A DNA stretch of 11,123 bases, from NCBI GenBank assembly GCA_026982235.1, contig JALSHM010000410.1, positions 1 to 11,123 of the forward strand, written 5' to 3'. Below, in pieces: positions 1 through 6,791 of this stretch; position 1 is the stretch's first letter; each line of letters begins with the position of its first letter. This DNA comes from Robiginitomaculum sp. (GTDB lineage Bacteria; Pseudomonadota; Alphaproteobacteria; Caulobacterales; Maricaulaceae). The notes beneath the pieces were generated by a model, which worked only from the letters and a program-made list of their open reading frames with translations, was not told where the DNA came from and searched no databases. Made by a program: the position numbers and the translations under genes.

Positions 1-277
1 GGGGGGTGCGGCTTGCTTGCACGGACACGCGCAAAGGCTCATCAAGGCGCAATTCACCGCGCTCTAGCGCATCGAATGTCAAATACAGCGTCATCATTTT
101 GGTCAAAGATGCCGGATAGCGCAGGCCGTCAATCTTGCGGGCGTGCAGGATTTCCATAGAGTCCGCATCAACAATTATAGAGGCATATTTGTTGGCAGGC
201 TTATTTTTCGCCCCCGCAGGCGTACCCAGCCCAAAATAGGCCGCAAAAACCACCAAAAGAATCAAAATCCGCTTCAT
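1..277 (-). CDS. D-alanyl-D-alanine carboxypeptidase, N-terminal part (cut by window start)
   Basis: Translating the minus strand from the ATG at 277 gives 92 residues before the window edge. Residues 1-23 form a signal peptide: a Lys-Arg start, a hydrophobic core (ILILLVVFAAYFGLG) and a small-residue end (TPAGA). After it come Y31-ASIIVDADSMEILHAR and then P55-A-S57-L-T-K60-M-M-T. S57 and K60 form the SxxK active-site motif of serine penicillin-binding proteins. The following LYLTFDALERGELRLDE and LRVSVQAS segments match the S11 family (DacA/DacC, PBP5/6 type), which removes the terminal D-Ala from peptidoglycan pentapeptides in the periplasm. The SxN and KTG motifs and the C-terminal anchor would lie outside the window. 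It diverges from clpS across about 120 bp. No clear Shine-Dalgarno sequence precedes the ATG, but the signal peptide fixes the start well. The family is confident; which paralogue it is cannot be told. Confidence 0.9.
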   Translation of the reverse strand, partial: MKRILILLVVFAAYFGLGTPAGAKNKPANKYASIIVDADSMEILHARKIDGLRYPASLTKMMTLYLTFDALERGELRLDEPLRVSVQASRTP

Positions 278-401
278 GGCTAAGGGTTAAGTGGGCAGTG
301 TTTTAAGAATGGTTAATGGGAGTTAACAAATAGCACAAATCCCCCCTTTTACTTTGCGAAAAACCTACTATCTTGGAGATATGATAGATGTGAAAATACA
401 T
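278..401. promoter_or_regulatory. Divergent control region between the carboxypeptidase gene and clpS
   Basis: This short gap must hold promoters for both divergent genes. It is AT-rich with several TTAA words: 287-290, 303-306, 313-316 and 323-326, the last three spaced exactly 10 bp apart. The last two make an inverted repeat, GTTAA (312-316, reading G312) and TTAAC (323-327). On the minus strand the same DNA contains TTAACCAT. These resemble half-sites of the alphaproteobacterial cell-cycle regulator CtrA (TTAA-N7-TTAA), but the spacing here is N6, not N7. A run of six C at 341-346 follows. I could not fix a convincing sigma-70 -35/-10 pair for either gene. Confidence 0.4.
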
Positions 402-728
402 ATGAACAACTCAGGCAGCGACGACGAGCGCGGCACGGAACGCGGCGTGGCAACCAAGACACGGCCTAAGACTAAGAAGCCGTCACAATATCGGGTGCTT
501 TTGCTCAATGATGATTATACGCCCATGGAATTTGTGGTTGGGCTTCTTATGGGCATATTCAAAAAGACCCAGGAAGAAGCTACCAGAATCATGCTGGATG
601 TGCATCAAAACGGTATTGGTGTGTGCGGGATTTATACTTTCGAAGTCGCAGAAACCAAAGTGGCGCAAGTGTTAGATGCGGCCAAGCGGCATGACCATCC
701 GCTAAAATGCACATTAGAAAAGGCATAA
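402..728 (+). CDS. clpS: ATP-dependent Clp protease adaptor ClpS
   Basis: ClpS is the N-recognin that binds proteins with bulky hydrophobic N-terminal residues and hands them to ClpA for unfolding and degradation by ClpP. From the ATG at 402 the product has 108 residues, close to E. coli ClpS (106). A polar, flexible N-terminal tail (residues 1-27) is followed by the core: Y30-RVLLLNDDYTPMEFVV, MLDVHQNG and GVCGIYTFEVAETKVAQV, ending in HPLKCTLEKA. N36, D37 and D38, the gatekeeper M42 and H68 correspond to the N-degron pocket residues of E. coli ClpS (N34, D35, D36, M40, H66). The reading frame stays open upstream to a TTG at 354, with in-frame ATG at 381 and GTG at 390. I chose 402 for length and the family-like tail. 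The GGAG at 375-378 sits only 2 bases before 381 but 11 before the GTG at 390, so 390 is a real alternative. clpA follows 75 bp downstream. Confidence 0.95.
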   Translation: MNNSGSDDERGTERGVATKTRPKTKKPSQYRVLLLNDDYTPMEFVVGLLMGIFKKTQEEATRIMLDVHQNGIGVCGIYTFEVAETKVAQVLDAAKRHDHPLKCTLEKA

Positions 729-747
729 AGAAAAGCAAAGATGTGGG

Positions 748-777
748 CTTGCAAAAATAATTTACCGCGCCACATTA
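748..777 (+). promoter_or_regulatory. Possible heat-shock-type promoter between clpS and clpA
   Basis: In the clpS-clpA gap, CTTGCA (748-753) is followed after 16 bases by CCACATTA (770-777). The sigma-32 (RpoH) consensus is CTTGAA, a spacer of about 13-17, then CCCCATnTA, so this is a degenerate match. It would allow clpA to be transcribed separately from clpS. The match is weaker than the one upstream of hslO and could be chance. Confidence 0.3.
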
Positions 778-803
778 GAAGATAGACAACAGAAAGAAAC
801 ACT

Positions 804-3137
804 ATGGCTTCATTTTCTCCGGTTCTGGAAGAAACTATCCACCGCGCTCTGACTTTGGCGGCTGAGCGGCAACATGAATTGGCGACGCTAGAGCATTTAT
901 TGCTGGCGCTCATCGACGATAAAGACGCCAATGCAGTGCTGAGCGCCTGTGATGTGGAACTAGAAGGATTGCGTGCGGCTTTGACATCTTATCTGGACGA
1001 AGACCTTGCATCTTTGGTGGTCGAGGAATTTGACGAGGCGCGTCCGACGGCGGGCTTCCATAGGGTTATTCAGCGTGCAGTAATCCATGTACAAAGCTCA
1101 GGCCGCGAAGAGGTGACGGGGGCTAATGCGCTGGTGGCTTTGTTTAATGAGCGTGAGAGCCATGCGGTGTATTTCCTCCAAGAACGTGATATGACCCGCT
1201 ATGACGCGGTCAATTATATTGCGCACGGTATATCTAAAACGGGTGGTGCGGTTGAAAATCGCCCCATCCTTGGCACTGGCCAAAATGAGGAAGGGCAGGA
1301 CGGCAAGCAAGAAGACCCGCTTGAGGTCTATTGTGTTGATTTGAACCAAAAAGCCGAAGACGGCGGTATTGATCCGCTGATTGGTCGTGCCGCAGAGGTA
1401 GAACGCTGTATTCAGGTTCTATCGCGGCGCCGCAAGAACAACCCACTCTTGGTCGGTGATCCAGGCGTTGGCAAGACTGCTATTGCCGAGGGTATCGCCC
1501 TGGCCATAGTCGACGGTAATGTGCCTGAAGTGATGACGGACGCCGTGATATATGCACTGGATATGGGCGCACTATTGGCGGGAACCCGCTATAGGGGCGA
1601 CTTTGAGGAGCGCCTGAAAGCCGTAATGAAAAAGCTGGAAGATTTGCCCCATGCGGTTTTGTTCATTGACGAAATCCACACCATTATCGGTGCGGGGGCG
1701 ACATCTGGTGGTGCGATGGATGCGTCTAATCTGCTCAAGCCTGCTTTACAGTCTGGTAAATTGCGCTGTATGGGATCAACCACCTATAAAGAATATCGCC
1801 AACATTTCGAGAAAGACCGGGCGCTGGCCAGGCGCTTTCTCAAGATAGATGTGGTGGAGCCAAGTACGTCCGACACGGTCAAAATCTTGCGCGGTCTGAA
1901 GCCCTATTTTGAAGAATTTCACGGCGTCAAATACACTTCTGAAGCCATTACAACATCTGTAGATTTGGCGGTGCGCCATATTACGGATCGTAAATTGCCC
2001 GACAAAGCCATTGATGTTATTGATGAGGCAGGAGCTTACCAAAAACTTCTGCCCAAGAAAAAACGCAAGAAAACCATTGGCGTCAAAGATGTGGAAGCGG
2101 TGATTGCTAAAATCGCCCGCATCCCGACCAAGACGGTTTCGCGCGACGACACTAAGGTCTTAAAGGCTTTACCCGCAGACCTTGCCCGGGTGGTATTTGG
2201 CCAAGACGCGGCTATTGACAAAGTCTCCGCTGCCATAAAATTGGCGCGGGCGGGCTTGCGTGAACCCAATAAACCTATTGGTTCATATCTGTTCTCTGGG
2301 CCTACGGGTGTCGGTAAGACCGAAGTAGCCCGCCAACTTGCCATGGCGCTTGGGCTTGAGCTGTTGCGCTTTGATATGAGTGAATATATGGAGCGCCATA
2401 CGGTTTCGCGTCTGTTGGGCGCGCCTCCGGGCTATGTGGGTTATGACCAAGGTGGGTTATTGACCGACCGTGTGTCGGAACACCCCCATTCCATCGTCTT
2501 GCTCGACGAGCTTGAAAAAGCCCATCCGGATGTGTTCAATATTTTGTTACAGGTTATGGATAATGGCACGCTGACCGATGCGTCTGGTCGCAGTATTGAT
2601 TTTCGCAATGTCATCTTGATTATGACAACCAATGCCGGAGCCGCAGATGCTGCCAAAGCCGAGATTGGTTTTGGCCGCACCGATAGCAGTAATGAAGAAG
2701 ACGACAAAGCCATCAAGCGCTTATTCACGCCAGAATTTCGCAACCGTCTGGACGCTATGGTCAAATTTGCGCCTCTGTCACCAGAAAATATTGCCAAAGT
2801 CGTGGATAAATTTGTTATTCAACTAGAAGCCCAACTGGCCGATAGAAAAATATTGTTCGAGGTCAGTAAGGCGGCCAATCTTTGGATTGCCAAAAAAGGC
2901 TATGATAAACGCTATGGCGCCCGACCATTGGCGCGCACGATCCAAGAATATGTCAAAAAGCCGCTGGCGGATGAAATATTATTCGGCAAGCTGAAAAAAG
3001 GCGGCCTGGTCAAAATCGGCTATGACAAGAAAAAAGACGCACTAAAATTCGAAATCCTAAAACCCGCCCAGCTAAAAATAGAAGGCAAAAAAGGCGGTAA
3101 AGGCTTACCTGCCCCAAAACCTAAGGAAGATGCTTAG
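804..3137 (+). CDS. clpA: ATP-dependent Clp protease ATP-binding subunit ClpA
   Basis: ClpA is the hexameric AAA+ unfoldase that threads substrates into ClpP in the cytoplasm and is the partner of ClpS. The product has 777 residues (E. coli ClpA 758). Residues 1-140 are the double Clp N-domain repeat that binds ClpS. An acidic/polar linker (about 145-175) follows. D1 has Walker A GDPGVGKT (218-225), Walker B VLFIDE (285-290) and pore loop GTRYRGDFEER (260-270). D2 has Walker A GPTGVGKT (499-506), pore loop GAPPGYVG (539-546), Walker B IVLLDE (564-569), an arginine-finger region FRNRLD (645-650) and sensor-2 GAR (705-707). IGF at 621-623 is the loop that docks into ClpP. The long ClpB/ClpC-type middle domain is absent, which identifies ClpA rather than those relatives. 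The last ~25 residues are Lys/Gly/Pro-rich and look like a lineage-specific tail. The start ATG follows a weak purine-rich stretch (AGAAAGAA, 791-798). Confidence 0.98.
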   Translation: MASFSPVLEETIHRALTLAAERQHELATLEHLLLALIDDKDANAVLSACDVELEGLRAALTSYLDEDLASLVVEEFDEARPTAGFHRVIQRAVIHVQSSGREEVTGANALVALFNERESHAVYFLQERDMTRYDAVNYIAHGISKTGGAVENRPILGTGQNEEGQDGKQEDPLEVYCVDLNQKAEDGGIDPLIGRAAEVERCIQVLSRRRKNNPLLVGDPGVGKTAIAEGIALAIVDGNVPEVMTDAVIYALDMGALLAGTRYRGDFEERLKAVMKKLEDLPHAVLFIDEIHTIIGAGATSGGAMDASNLLKPALQSGKLRCMGSTTYKEYRQHFEKDRALARRFLKIDVVEPSTSDTVKILRGLKPYFEEFHGVKYTSEAITTSVDLAVRHITDRKLPDKAIDVIDEAGAYQKLLPKKKRKKTIGVKDVEAVIAKIARIPTKTVSRDDTKVLKALPADLARVVFGQDAAIDKVSAAIKLARAGLREPNKPIGSYLFSGPTGVGKTEVARQLAMALGLELLRFDMSEYMERHTVSRLLGAPPGYVGYDQGGLLTDRVSEHPHSIVLLDELEKAHPDVFNILLQVMDNGTLTDASGRSIDFRNVILIMTTNAGAADAAKAEIGFGRTDSSNEEDDKAIKRLFTPEFRNRLDAMVKFAPLSPENIAKVVDKFVIQLEAQLADRKILFEVSKAANLWIAKKGYDKRYGARPLARTIQEYVKKPLADEILFGKLKKGGLVKIGYDKKKDALKFEILKPAQLKIEGKKGGKGLPAPKPKEDA

Positions 3138-3209
3138 GTTGAGCAGGGTATTAAGTGGGATGTATTTTAGTTGCAGTTTATGCGCTGGGCGAAATAACTA
3201 ACATCCGAG

Positions 3210-3268
3210 CCCCTCACCCGGCGCAAGAGCGCCGACCTCTCCCATTGGGAGAGGATTAAGGTGAGGGG
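3210..3268. repeat. Palindromic repeat element, cruciform/three-way-junction type
   Basis: The outer arms CCCCTCACC (3210-3218) and GGTGAGGGG (3260-3268) are perfect 9-bp complements. They enclose two independent hairpins: GGCGC-AAGA-GCGCC (3220-3233) and CCTCTCCC-ATT-GGGAGAGG (3236-3254), the latter with an 8-bp perfect stem. The whole folds as a three-way junction on either strand. The wording (CCCTCACCC, GCCGACCTCTCCC, GGGAGAGG, GGTGAGGG) resembles small dispersed intergenic palindromes I know from many alphaproteobacterial genomes. That family resemblance is from memory. It sits between the convergent ends of clpA and manC, where such elements typically lie, and could also act as a bidirectional transcription end or mRNA 3' stabiliser. 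No T-tract follows the stem, so it is not a textbook intrinsic terminator. Confidence 0.85.
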
Positions 3269-3302
3269 GGTGGGAAGTTGAAATTTAATCACGGAGCGTA
3301 GC

Positions 3303-4388
3303 CTACAACTCGCCATTGCCCCCGCGTTTTTTCAAAAACTCCACCACCTTTTTCACGTCTTGGACTTTGTCCATTTTTGCGACCAGGACTGTGCCTTGAT
3401 GGGCGACTATGGCCAAATTTTCCACGCCTATGGTGGCGACGAAGGGGGCGTCTGTGTGGATGAGGCTGTTTTTGGTGTCTATTGTGTGGACGTCGCCGCG
3501 CGTAGCATTTGTGTCGTCGCCTTTGGTGAGTTCCCACAGGGCGGACCAAGAACCGATATCGCTCCAGCCCATATTGGCTTCGACCACGGCGGCTTTTTCT
3601 GTGGGTTCCATGACGGCGTAGTCAATGGAATCAGCGGGGCAGGCGGCAAAGGTTTGTTTGTCTAAAGATAGCAGGCCGTTGTGCTTATGGCTGGCTTGAT
3701 AGGTTTTTTCGCAGGCGGTCAATATATCCGCACAGTGCCGCTGCATTTCGGCTAAGAGCACAGATGGCTTGCACATAAATATGCCTGCATTCCAGAAATA
3801 TTGGCCAGACGCGATATATGTTTCTGCGGTTTGTTTTTGTGGCTTTTCTTTGAAGGCTGCGACTTTAAAAGCGTGTGCATCCAAGCTTTCACCTTTTTGG
3901 ATATAGCCATAACCGGTTTCCGGTGTCTGTGCGGTTATCCCGAACGTGACCAGATAGCCCGCCGCCGCAGCCTCTAGCCCGTCTGAAACAACACGGGCGA
4001 AAGCGGCTTTGTCGCTGATATGGTGATCAGCGGGGGCGAGCAACATCAGGGCGTCCGGGTCTTGGTCGCGCACAGCAAGAGCGGCAATGGCTGCGCAGGG
4101 CGCGGTATTGCGGGCTATTGGCTCGGTGATAATAGTACCAGGTTTTATACCGAGTGCCCCCAGTTGTTCGGCGATGGGGCTAGCATGTGTTGTGTTACAA
4201 ACAATCACCGGGGCGCTAAATTCAAACCCCTGCCATTGCCCGCGTAGCCGCTCAGCGGTTTCTTGTATCATGGTCTGTTCGCTAACCAATGGTAAGAGTT
4301 GTTTGGGCGCAGCTTGGCGCGATGCGGGCCAGAGGCGCGTGCCTGCACCGCCTGACATGATGACGGGAATTATTTTTGTTCTAGCCAC
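3303..4388 (-). CDS. manC: Mannose-1-phosphate guanylyltransferase (single-domain)
   Basis: The enzyme makes GDP-mannose from mannose-1-phosphate and GTP, the donor for surface polysaccharide and glycolipid synthesis. The 361-residue product opens with the nucleotidyltransferase signature IIPVIMSGGAGTRLWPASR and PKQ (residues 6-30). Then come IITEPIARNTAPCAAIA, LMLLAPADHHI (GTP/metal site), TPETGYGYI, a FKEKP...FWNAGIFM block (sugar-binding loop) and PADSIDYAVME...MGWSDIGSW. It ends after about 360 residues, so the C-terminal cupin-type phosphomannose isomerase domain of bifunctional ManC/AlgA proteins (about 470 residues) is absent. The frame is open further upstream to a TTG at 4421, but the GTG at 4388 has AAGG (4398-4401) nine bases before it and gives the normal N-terminus. 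It overlaps the upstream isomerase gene by 8 bases, so the two are probably translationally coupled. Confidence 0.93.
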   Translation of the reverse strand: MARTKIIPVIMSGGAGTRLWPASRQAAPKQLLPLVSEQTMIQETAERLRGQWQGFEFSAPVIVCNTTHASPIAEQLGALGIKPGTIITEPIARNTAPCAAIAALAVRDQDPDALMLLAPADHHISDKAAFARVVSDGLEAAAAGYLVTFGITAQTPETGYGYIQKGESLDAHAFKVAAFKEKPQKQTAETYIASGQYFWNAGIFMCKPSVLLAEMQRHCADILTACEKTYQASHKHNGLLSLDKQTFAACPADSIDYAVMEPTEKAAVVEANMGWSDIGSWSALWELTKGDDTNATRGDVHTIDTKNSLIHTDAPFVATIGVENLAIVAHQGTVLVAKMDKVQDVKKVVEFLKKRGGNGEL

Positions 4389-5598
4389 GTATTTGCACCT
4401 TCGGTTTTTCCATATCGGCAATGCCAGCCACCCGGCAAGCCTCGGAAACCATACAACTTATATGGTAAAAAGTGCTGGTTGGTATAGGGCCAAGTACGGG
4501 TAAGCCGTTTTCCCCCAGCGCATCTATCCACGTACCGTTGGGGCGCAAATATTTTTCCATAATCATATCTATACCTGCAGCGGCTAGGCGGAAACTGTCG
4601 ATTTCGCCTAATTCAGCTTGCGCTAGATGGGCTTTGACCATTTCGGTTTGCACCCATAGACGCCTAGTGGCGCGCACGGTTTTCCCCGATTTGTCCATTT
4701 CGTCGGGCAGGAGCAAGCTATCATAAGTACATAATTTATGGTAAATACGCATGGCCCATGGGCGGGTATCTACGCCGGAGCGAGATTGATATTGCCCTAA
4801 TAGCCACACCCATTCAGCCATGTGCCCAGGTTCGACGCTTTGACCCTTTTTACCCTTTGCGGGTGTCCAGTCGTGATGAAAAAACTCTGTAACGGTTCGG
4901 GTATCTAGGTCAAAGAAATGACGCCTAAATAACGCGAACATCTCCGCCGCTTGGCGCATATATTTTTCGTTACCACTGGCATCATAGAGCGCCATGAAAG
5001 CTTCGAACAAATGCATATGCGGGTTTTGACGGCGTAGGGCATTACGTGGGTCATTTTCCGGTAAGCCCTCTAAAAAACCACCATTGCTGGCACCCAATTT
5101 GGCGGTCAGGAAGCGGAGTATTGTATCGGCTAGGGCTAATGAGGTGTTTTGTTCATTGACCCGTGCGTGCCAAGCCAGTGCAAGCAGGTAAAATGCATGG
5201 TCATAAAGATCGCGGCGAGGGTCATTAACGCTGGTATCCGGGTTGATGAGGGAAATGAGTCCGGGGTGTCCATCGCGCATAAAACCATGAGCCAGTAGAT
5301 ATTTCAGCGCATTATCGGCAATCGAATGACCTTCATACCAGCCTTTTTCTTGTGCCAATGCATATGTATATACTTGCCGCGCTTGCACACGTAAGCGCCG
5401 AACGGCGTTCCAATTCGGTTCGGAGTTTCTCGATAGTTCTTCGTAAAACCCACCAGAGGAATCCACCACATTCTCAGCCCAAAATGGCAAAGCTTTGTCC
5501 ACTAGCCAGGCGCGAACAGACCAAGCAGAACGCGCGAGCGCCTGTTGCCCGTAATGGCCTGGTTTTTGCTCCGGTCTTAATATGTGCTGATTTCCCAC
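4381..5598 (-). CDS. AGE-family epimerase/isomerase, likely mannose-6-phosphate isomerase
   Basis: The product has 405 residues from the GTG at 5598 and belongs to the N-acylglucosamine 2-epimerase/YihS alpha6-alpha6 barrel family. Visible family blocks (numbered from this start) are RVQARQVYTYALA (70-82), LYDHAFYLLALAW (131-143), NPHMHLFEAFMALY (192-205), VEPGHMAEWVWLL (256-268), RRLWVQTEMVKAHL (312-325), PNGTWIDAL (353-361) and STFYHISCMVSEA (375-387). His 196, 259 and 379 fall where YihS/AGE proteins have catalytic histidines; this assignment is by pattern, not alignment. The family interconverts aldose and ketose or epimerises sugars. Being in the same operon as a guanylyltransferase that lacks an isomerase domain suggests fructose-6-phosphate to mannose-6-phosphate conversion, an inference. 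The frame opens at a TTG (5625) without a ribosome site, whereas the GTG at 5598 has TAGG (5606-5609) seven bases upstream. It is cytoplasmic, with no signal peptide. Confidence 0.85.
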   Translation of the reverse strand: MGNQHILRPEQKPGHYGQQALARSAWSVRAWLVDKALPFWAENVVDSSGGFYEELSRNSEPNWNAVRRLRVQARQVYTYALAQEKGWYEGHSIADNALKYLLAHGFMRDGHPGLISLINPDTSVNDPRRDLYDHAFYLLALAWHARVNEQNTSLALADTILRFLTAKLGASNGGFLEGLPENDPRNALRRQNPHMHLFEAFMALYDASGNEKYMRQAAEMFALFRRHFFDLDTRTVTEFFHHDWTPAKGKKGQSVEPGHMAEWVWLLGQYQSRSGVDTRPWAMRIYHKLCTYDSLLLPDEMDKSGKTVRATRRLWVQTEMVKAHLAQAELGEIDSFRLAAAGIDMIMEKYLRPNGTWIDALGENGLPVLGPIPTSTFYHISCMVSEACRVAGIADMEKPKVQIRG

Positions 5599-5667
5599 GT
5601 ATGCACCTAAATTACTCTGGCGCAATATGGCAATAAATGGCCAAGAAACGCTTAGGATTTAGGGTGA

Positions 5668-5696
5668 ATAATGGGTTAAATTTTGGCCTTGAACAA
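5668..5696 (-). promoter_or_regulatory. Possible sigma-70-like promoter of the isomerase-manC operon
   Basis: Reading the minus strand, TTGTTC (5696-5691) and CATTAT (5673-5668) are separated by exactly 17 bases and point towards the isomerase start, leaving a leader of about 60 bases to the GTG. The -35 and -10 words match the consensus only partly (TTG retained; four of six at -10). The -35 overlaps the -35 of the hslO heat-shock promoter on the other strand, so the two divergent promoters might compete. This is low-strength pattern evidence. Confidence 0.3.
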
Positions 5697-5717
5697 TCAG
5701 GCCAGACGCCCCATTTA
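5688..5717 (+). promoter_or_regulatory. Heat-shock (RpoH/sigma-32 type) promoter of hslO
   Basis: CTTGAA (5688-5693) and CCCCATTTA (5709-5717) are separated by 15 bases. The E. coli sigma-32 consensus is CTTGAA, a spacer of about 13-17, then CCCCATnTA, so both elements match fully. The predicted transcription start would be roughly at 5724, about 25 bases upstream of the hslO ATG. Since hslO encodes the heat-shock chaperone Hsp33, both sequence and context support the call. Confidence 0.8.
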
Positions 5718-5747
5718 AAGGGCTAATCCTTATATATTGAGACAAAT

Positions 5748-6668
5748 ATGACCAAACACGACCAGCAAGACATTATGACAGATAACCAAATTGCCGCTGT
5801 GCAGATCGGCGGCGGTGATGTGCGCGGGCGAATTGTACGGCTTGGGACGGCTTTGGACGAAACATTGGGCGCGGACCGTTACCCGGACGCCGTAGCGCGC
5901 TTATTGGGCGAGGCGGTTATGATAAGCGCCCTTGTGGCCAGTTCCCTAAAGTTTAAAGGTCGGTTTTTGGTGCAAGCCCACGGCACCAATGATGGCGCGG
6001 TTTCCATGCTAGCTGCAGAATGCACGACGGACGGCAATATGCGCGCCTATGCCCGCTTTGATGCACCGTCTTTGGCGCGGATATTGAACGAAAACCCGCG
6101 ACCAGATGCGAAGACGTTAACGGGCGGCGGCTCCTTTGCTATGACCATAGACCCAGGATCTGGCAAGGATAGATACCAAGGTATTGCGGCCATAGAAGGC
6201 GCGACTTTGGCCGACTGTGCAGAACATTTTTTCAAGCAAAGCGAACAAGTGCCAACCCGGATTAAATTGGCCGTGGGGCGCTTGCAAATACCAGGCAAAG
6301 CGCCGGAGTGGCGCGGCGGTGGCCTTATGGTGCAAAGGGTCGCAGGAGATGCTACACGGGGCGATGTGGTTGAAGCTTGGGATATGAGTAAGGCCGTTAT
6401 GGGGACGCTGAAGGACGAAGAATTGCTTGATCCAGATTTGGGCAGTGAAGCCTTACTCTATCGTTTGTTCCATGAACAAGGTGTGCGCATAGATAGGCCA
6501 ACCGAACTGCGCGCACAATGTTCATGTTCACGCGAACGCTTGCTGGATAGTATCAAAACTTTCGAACCAGCCCAGCGCCAAGATATGTTTAAGGACGGAC
6601 AAATCACAGCGAATTGTGAGTTTTGTGCCACAGACTATGTATTTACGCCAGAAGACGTAGCCGATTAA
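5748..6668 (+). CDS. hslO: Hsp33 family redox-regulated molecular chaperone
   Basis: Hsp33 is a cytoplasmic holdase switched on when heat plus oxidation release its zinc and form disulfides. It then protects unfolding proteins until DnaK takes over. The 306-residue product has the N-terminal Hsp33 fold: VRGRIVRLGTALDETL, YPDAVARLLGEAVMISALVASSLKFKG split over residues 45-71, and the EHFFKQSEQVPT helix at 159-170. The C-terminal redox switch is complete: C258-S-C260 and C290-E-F-C293, the CxC and CxxC zinc ligands. Length is similar to E. coli Hsp33 (about 290) with a slightly longer N-terminus. An in-frame ATG at 5775 (MTDNQIAAVQ) is an alternative start. A very good RpoH-type promoter lies upstream, consistent with heat-shock induction. 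It diverges from the isomerase-manC operon and converges with trkH. Confidence 0.96.
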   Translation: MTKHDQQDIMTDNQIAAVQIGGGDVRGRIVRLGTALDETLGADRYPDAVARLLGEAVMISALVASSLKFKGRFLVQAHGTNDGAVSMLAAECTTDGNMRAYARFDAPSLARILNENPRPDAKTLTGGGSFAMTIDPGSGKDRYQGIAAIEGATLADCAEHFFKQSEQVPTRIKLAVGRLQIPGKAPEWRGGGLMVQRVAGDATRGDVVEAWDMSKAVMGTLKDEELLDPDLGSEALLYRLFHEQGVRIDRPTELRAQCSCSRERLLDSIKTFEPAQRQDMFKDGQITANCEFCATDYVFTPEDVAD

Positions 6669-6791
6669 ATCTGCGCCAGCATTTACCATATACGCTACGC
6701 GTTGCGCCAGACGAAAGACAATGTCAGAATTGGTATTTTGTGAATGATTATTTGATCCCGTTATGGATGTTTATTACAGGTTTTTCTGGGC

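Noticed and set aside
483..931. Minus-strand frames opposite clpS and the start of clpA
   Set aside because: They run antisense to strongly conserved ClpS/ClpA coding sequence and show no family motifs.
3236..3268. Intrinsic terminator after clpA
   Set aside because: The hairpin is strong but is followed by ATTAAGG and G residues rather than a T-run on either strand, so I list it as a repeat, not as a terminator.
3289..3665. Plus- and minus-strand frames overlapping the 3' end of manC
   Set aside because: Shadows of the manC frame; compositions are skewed (Arg/His-rich or Gly/Val/Asp-rich) with no recognisable domains.
4421..5625. Longer TTG starts for manC (4421) and the isomerase (5625)
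   Set aside because: Neither has a ribosome site; the downstream GTG codons have AGG-type sites at proper spacing and give family-typical N-termini.
6669..6791. Terminator or repeat in the convergent hslO-trkH gap
   Set aside because: Only a short direct repeat (TGCGCCAG at 6672-6679 and 6703-6710) is visible; no stem with a T-tract could be found.
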